Shown one piece after another: positions 59,473 through 64,000 of a DNA stretch of 64,000 bases. Position 1 is the stretch's first letter. Each line of letters begins with the position of its first letter. Source of the stretch: Przewalskia tangutica. Its lineage: Eukaryota > Streptophyta > Magnoliopsida > Solanales > Solanaceae. The notes below the pieces were generated by a model, which was not told the DNA's origin, did not search any database, and worked only from the letters and a program-made list of their open reading frames with translations. The stretch spans positions 18,114,501-18,178,500 of the forward strand of contig CM056734.1 of assembly GCA_029844215.1 (NCBI GenBank), given 5' to 3'. A program made the translations under genes and the position numbers.

Positions 59473-61463
59473 TGTAACTGAAGAAAAGATAGACTTGAAA
59501 TTAATATTCTAATATAATTTCTATTGAACACAATCATTAACTAACTAACATGGTCTTTAATTTAATTATCTCCCACTATTTTAACATACTCTTTTACCCC
59601 ATAAAGAATACAGACTCATATTAAATACGGTCATAGTGGGCCAAGATCCAAACTCATGTTGTATCCGCGTTTGCTGAGGCTGATAACTTCAACAACATGA
59701 TCTGGTAGGTCTCTAAACCAATTGCAACCAATTTTCAATTCTTGGTTGACCGAATATTCTAAACAATTCGATCTGCGTCCCTCGGTTGTCCGACACTGGG
59801 GCGCCAAGACAACCTACTAAGTCAACCCTGTTATGCGACTACAATTATGTATCTAAGTGGGCTTAGCCTTCATCAAGCAAACACTGGGGTGTAAATACTC
59901 ACGAAGGTTTATCACCTAATACAACATTTATATGCGTCTATGAAAGGGTCTGAGTCCTCGTAGACTTAGAGCAAATGCTGGGGCATAAATACTCATCTCG
60001 CCGAAAAGGATTTTGCACCACAATCAATTATAACTGACGACACTTCCATTTTAAATGAGACTTGTATTAAATTTGCGGAATATTTTAATTCAGGGTTATA
60101 TTCAAGATCAAATATTATGTCATACATCATATGACATCCTATCATGCAATTTCTAGACACATTTAGATGGGAAATCATCAAACCCAATAGGCATGATATA
60201 AGATGGTTTTAATCACATATTGTGTGCCGTTTACCCAGACAGTTATAGCGGTCGTTGAAAGTAAACAATTACTGGACGCCTCCTATCCAGACAATAATTG
60301 CGGACTAACAAATACTGGGCGACGCCTACCCATACATATATATGCGGACTCTATTCTAATTATTTGAATGACAATCAATTAAACAATTAAGAGAAACAAT
60401 TAATTTGTGCACACATTATCAAATAATATGCTAAATAACAATAATTGTGGGTTAATTAATTTGTTTCAATTTAGAAAATATTTAAATTCAAAATTTAAAA
60501 CTCAATTTTCAATTTTTGGAATTTTCTGCTCATCCAAACAGTCCCTTAATAATTCAGAAATTAAAATTTACTTTTCAGGGGTATTTCTGCAATTTTCAGA
60601 ACCTTAAAATATTTATAGATTCACCCAGGAACCAAATCTGCTTTTATGAAATTTACATATTGACTCAGGGACTGAATCTACTGATTTTAAAAACTTTTAA
60701 AATTTCAGAAAATATCTGAGGGACTAATTTATAATTTTCAGAACTTAAAATATTTTCAGATTTGTTTAAGGACCAATATTCAATTTAAAAATCCTAATTT
60801 TAATTGCAAAAAGGCCCTTCAACTATTTCAAATTTTCAAAACCAATTCAACCCCAAATCAAATTTGGGATTCGGATTTCGGGGTGAAATTGACGGAATTA
60901 AAACCCACACAAACAATGGCACACATCGGAACGAACTCACCGGTGGTTTTCACCACCGATTTGGTGGTGCACGGTGGCCGAAATTTGAGCCACAGTCGGC
61001 GGTTTCTAAAACCTTCGGTGGTGCTCCTTTTCCGGTCATCGTTGCCGTATAACACTACCACCATTAGATTCCTCTCGTCGAGACGAACACGGTGGTAGTA
61101 TTACTTAATGATTTCGTCGCCTGTGGTGGCTGGAAACAGTCCCGTCGGCGGCGGATTTCGGCGACCTTTTCCGACGTCTACACCGCGTTCCGCCACCTCT
61201 CTACACCTTTATCGACTATCTTAAAATGTGGATTTCTCGACAATAATGGAGACGGTGTTAGAACACGTTGAATCACCGAAAAATCCGAACCCGTGATCGC
61301 TCACGCCGAAACAAATGATCGCCGCCACTATTCAAGCCGAACAAATGATGGCATTTATTCATCGCTCCGCTTTTTTTGTAATATTCTGAAAATCAGTTCT
61401 AAGTCAAAACAATTATTATCCCACATATCGTTATTAAAGATTATCGTATAATCATTAAACCAG
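59473..61463 (-). other. Long untranslated leader of copia B
   Basis: Nearly 2 kb between the gag ATG and the primer site. No domain is visible on either strand. It contains near 60230-60350 a repeated phrase of the type tacccagac/tatccagac followed by gcggact, and near 60490-60780 several copies of a ttttcagaa/cttaaaatat phrase. Small frames at 60804-61098 are not conserved. Confidence 0.6.
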
Positions 61464-61480
61464 CCTGAGCTCTGATACCA
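61464..61480 (-). other. Primer-binding site of copia B
   Basis: The minus strand reads TGGTATCAGAGCTCAGG, one base from the LTR at 61482. Its first 12 bases match the complement of the plant initiator tRNA-Met 3' end. This fixes the minus orientation. Confidence 0.9.
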
Positions 61481-61481
61481 C

Positions 61482-62906
61482 TGTAGAGATTTGTTGGGTG
61501 TAAAACACACAAGTAAGGCACAACGTAAGTTTAAAATTTTATTTACTTACTTGCCCCAACAAACGTTTCTGGTATGACTATGCGATAATTCAAATCTGCA
61601 AAGACAGGAAGAAAACTTACAGTTTAAGTTTTGTTAGTCTTTACTAAAGGGAGCGCACGCGATTGTCAATCCGGGTGCAAGTCATGCTTCGGTATATTCC
61701 TTTCCCCAAGAAAGCTAGGAAATCTTGGTAGATGTTTGAGATAATTTTATTTTCTGAACTTTGAGTTCAGAAAGTGGAAAGTGAGTGCAACCTTAAAATT
61801 ATGGGTTAAGTGCCAAATATATAGTGGAGAAAAACCTAAACCATATCAGATTTGGATCAGGCTTCAAGACCCAAATCAATTGCAGATGGGCGATCGGGGC
61901 CCATCGCTGCATGTCCTCCATTTATTTTCTGCACGTTTTAGTTCTAATTAAATCCAAGATTTAATTTTGACTTAATTATATAAAAAGACAATCGACTTAG
62001 TGTGATCCTTTAGGCCTTCACACATCGACACTTGATCAAATCAAGGTTCACACTAACTCATGTATCGCACGCGATGCACTCAATGTGTGAAGTACGTTTA
62101 CAAGACTCAAGTAAACAGACCTCTATGTGAGATGATACATTTCTTTCATCCGCGACACACTCGATCAAGCTTAAGATTTGTCAAGTGTCTATTCAAATGG
62201 CTTGGTCACTTTATCTCATCTATATTAGTCGACAACTAGACCATATCCTAGATATGTCTCTTGCATTGGCCAATGACTTGGTCGACTTAACATCTCTCGG
62301 TGTTCGAGTGTTCTCTCAAATTCCAATCAAGAAATGAATCATATTCTCGCTCAACTACCACCTTTAATCTACGCCGTAATGCACTCCAATACAAGCCGCG
62401 CCTCAACCTATAAGACATTTGAGCTAGATCGATCAAAGTGCATTACCCGTAAACAATGCGTGATATTGACCTTAAGTCTAAGGACCTCTATCTCCCACAC
62501 GATAATACTCTGACATGTATAACAAATAGTTTATCAAGCCAGGTACGCCAATACTCTCAAGAGTATTCATGTGTCCATCACTAGTAACTATCGCTAGTAG
62601 TAAGTGAGATATACTACATTCTCTAAGAACGTGATGCGCACTAATGTCGACTTATAACATATCATTGATATCTCATTCTCAATGATCATCAGACTAGGCT
62701 ATTTTAAGAACTACACTCTATCATTAATATCTCACACTATTAATGACAATATAAGTTCAAGAGATGCACATTAATGAATAATATAAATAATCAAATAATA
62801 ATTCAATAATTGCAAAATGCTAAATATATTAATCTCATTAATAATATGAATGTATTCAAATACATTTGCTCCTAAAATGATTATTTCTAGGACATATATA
62901 CTTTCA
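61482..62906 (-). repeat. 5' LTR of copia B (1425 bp)
   Basis: It begins TGTAGAGATTTGTTGGG and ends ATATATACTTTCA on the plus strand. It is the complete copy; the left LTR is missing about 770 bp of it and carries Ogre-like element 2. It reads through ctatcattaatatc at about 62712, which is the target of that insertion. Confidence 0.92.
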
Positions 62907-63197
62907 GATTGTTCAAGTCCATATAAAGAGTTCATATTCTCATTTCATATCCGATGTGGGACTCTTAACACAAGGTGCACGTTCAGACCTTGTTAACTGA
63001 AGCGTGGATAATATAATTTGAGGACCCAACATCGGTGAACATAGAATTAAAATGGGTCCGACTCTGATACCATGTAAAAAATGGATTTTGGGCCTAACTC
63101 AACCCCAAAAGCTAGCTTTGTAGGGTAATTAAGGATTGTTCAAGTCCATATAAGAAGTTCATATTTCCATTTCATATCCGATGTCGGACTCTTAACA
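62907..63197 (-). repeat. Right part of the TRIM: rest of left LTR, interior and right LTR
   Basis: Positions 62907-62970 complete the left TRIM LTR after the copia insertion. Positions 62971-63072 are the interior, ending with the minus-strand primer site (63058-63072). Positions 63073-63197 are the right LTR. The repeated phrase gattgttcaagtccatataa occurs at 62907 and 63134, showing the two LTRs side by side. Confidence 0.88.
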
Positions 63198-64000
63198 CAA
63201 AACAAGGTTGTTGACACTATGACAAAAGAAAAAAAAAGCAAAAATTCAAGGCATCGCCTAGTTTGGTTGAAACACACACTATTTTGGGACAACTTAAAAT
63301 AGAAACTAGTGTCCCTAAAACTATTTCTACTAGTACTTGTAATTATATTCACGTACTGACTTTGGTTGATAAAGAAATGCATGGTTGTTGGGAGTTGGTG
63401 ATTATTTCCTCCCTAACTCCTTGCTTGGTTCGAAAGAAATTAATAAAACTATAAAACCATGGGACATTCACAGACTTTAAGCTTTCTCTCAACCATCTTT
63501 CTCTACTTTTTTGCAAAGCTGGCGTTTGGTTTTGAAAATTGTGGGCTCTAACATAAAGTTTATCATTATATATACTTTACCCGTGAAAGATTAAAAAAAA
63601 AACTTTTCCTCCTCATGTAGAAGGGACAAAAGATTAAAAAAAAAATCTCTTAAAGTTGGCTGAGCAAGTTGTCTACTTCATTTCTCCTCAAGTTGCCACA
63701 TACATTAAGATGACAAAAATAGTAATTGTTATTATAAAAACATTATAACTATCAATGCGCATTATAATTTCAAATCAAGTTTTAATTTTTACTGGATAAT
63801 ATATTATGTAATTTATTTTAATACCTTTGGCATTTAAATCTTCAATAATAAGTCTAATGAAAAATTACTATACACTCTTTTTTAAAGCTATTTATCAATA
63901 CATAATGTAGATTTTTAAATGAGCTGATAATCTACAGATTAATTATTAGCGGATAAAACTTCCAAGTTGGAAACATTGGCAAATGACAAACAAAATTTGA
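63198..64000. other. AT-rich right flank, no gene recognised
   Basis: It begins with the TRIM target duplication caaaa. It has two A-runs (63590 and 63634) that follow the same agattaaaaaaaaa phrase, and a small open frame at 63263-63454 with no known family. I see no further element. Confidence 0.5.

Larger units (their letters stand above)
12250..62906 (-). mobile_element. Ty1/copia element B, carrying three nested insertions
   Basis: LTRs begin TGTAGGAAATTGTTGGG (12250) and TGTAGAGATTTGTTGGG (61482) and end ATATATACTTTCA (21521 and 62906). An initiator-Met primer site lies at 61464-61480. On the minus strand gag, protease, integrase, reverse transcriptase and RNase H run in copia order in segments 59472-57640, 35678-33520 and 21712-21522. 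The target duplication in the TRIM LTR is gattg on the right (62907-62911) and tattg on the left (12245-12249), one base changed. Three insertions with intact target duplications interrupt it. Several stops and frameshifts show the element is inactive. I could not assign the copia lineage. Confidence 0.92.
12189..63197 (-). mobile_element. TRIM (short LTR retroelement) split by a 50.7-kb insertion
   Basis: The right LTR (63073-63197, 125 bp) begins TGTAAAAAATGGATTTTGGG and ends CTCTTAACA. A diverged left LTR starts at 12189 (GGTAAAGAATGG, with the first T changed), is interrupted at 12249, and resumes at 62907-62970, ending ACTCTTAACA. Between the LTRs lie only about 100 bp (62971-63072), with CTCTGATACCA (minus-strand TGGTATCAGAG) next to the right LTR as an initiator-Met-type primer site. 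Five-base target duplications caaaa flank the whole (12184-12188 and 63198-63202). No coding sequence fits in it, as expected for a TRIM. Confidence 0.88.

Noticed and set aside
60804..61098. Small overlapping frames near the copia B primer site as a host gene exon
   Set aside because: They fall within the leader between primer site and gag ATG and show no domain or splice structure.

Overview
The window looks like plant nuclear heterochromatin, almost certainly from a eudicot with a large, retrotransposon-rich genome. I see no intact host gene. Nearly everything is LTR-retrotransposon sequence of several plant lineages (Ty1/copia, Ty3/gypsy Tat/Ogre-like, Ty3/gypsy Del/Tekay-like, a TRIM) plus one LINE fragment. 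The species cannot be fixed from the sequence; long Ogre-like LTRs with a tRNA-Arg primer site fit a family such as Solanaceae, but that is only an impression.

Layout. (1) 1-10637: a small copia-type element (about 470-bp LTRs, minus strand) whose left LTR survives only as positions 1-115. A Tat/Ogre-like element (116-7699, plus strand) sits in that LTR and has lost the end of its right LTR. Its broken end abuts a LINE endonuclease fragment (7700-8510, minus), followed by the copia leader, primer-binding site and right LTR (10168-10637). (2) 10638-12188: AT-rich DNA with no recognised gene. (3) 12189-63197: one nest of insertions. The outermost layer is a TRIM with about 120-bp LTRs and TSD CAAAA. 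Its left LTR is split by a 50.7-kb copia element (12250-62906, minus). The copia holds three insertions: Tat/Ogre-like element 2 in its left LTR (12731-21335, TSD TCATT), Del/Tekay-like element 1 in its RNase H (21713-33514, TSD ACATG), and Tat/Ogre-like element 3 in its integrase (35679-57634, TSD CTCAT). Tekay 1 carries a solo Ogre-type LTR (23211-25347) in one LTR, and Ogre 3 carries a second Tekay-like element (about 42165-50857) in its gag. Depth therefore reaches four. (4) 63198-64000: AT-rich flank with nothing recognised.

The three Tat/Ogre-like elements share a plan: LTR, tRNA-Arg primer site (seen in 2 and 3), a leader, at most a gag remnant, no pol, then a long non-coding 3' module before the polypurine tract and right LTR. 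In elements 1 and 3 this 3' module contains, in order, paired hairpin motifs (seven copies in all, with apparent compensatory changes), short tandem arrays, three copies of a CCCAGTGTC/GACACTGGG hairpin at 73-78 bp spacing, and a further hairpin just before the polypurine tract. Element 2 keeps only the array part. This module is the most interesting unexplained structure in the window.

Caveat: paired LTR copies differ mostly by tiny indels at CTG/CAG-like and GG sites while AT-rich stretches are identical. This suggests base-calling or polishing error, so frameshifts and LTR divergences should be read with care.
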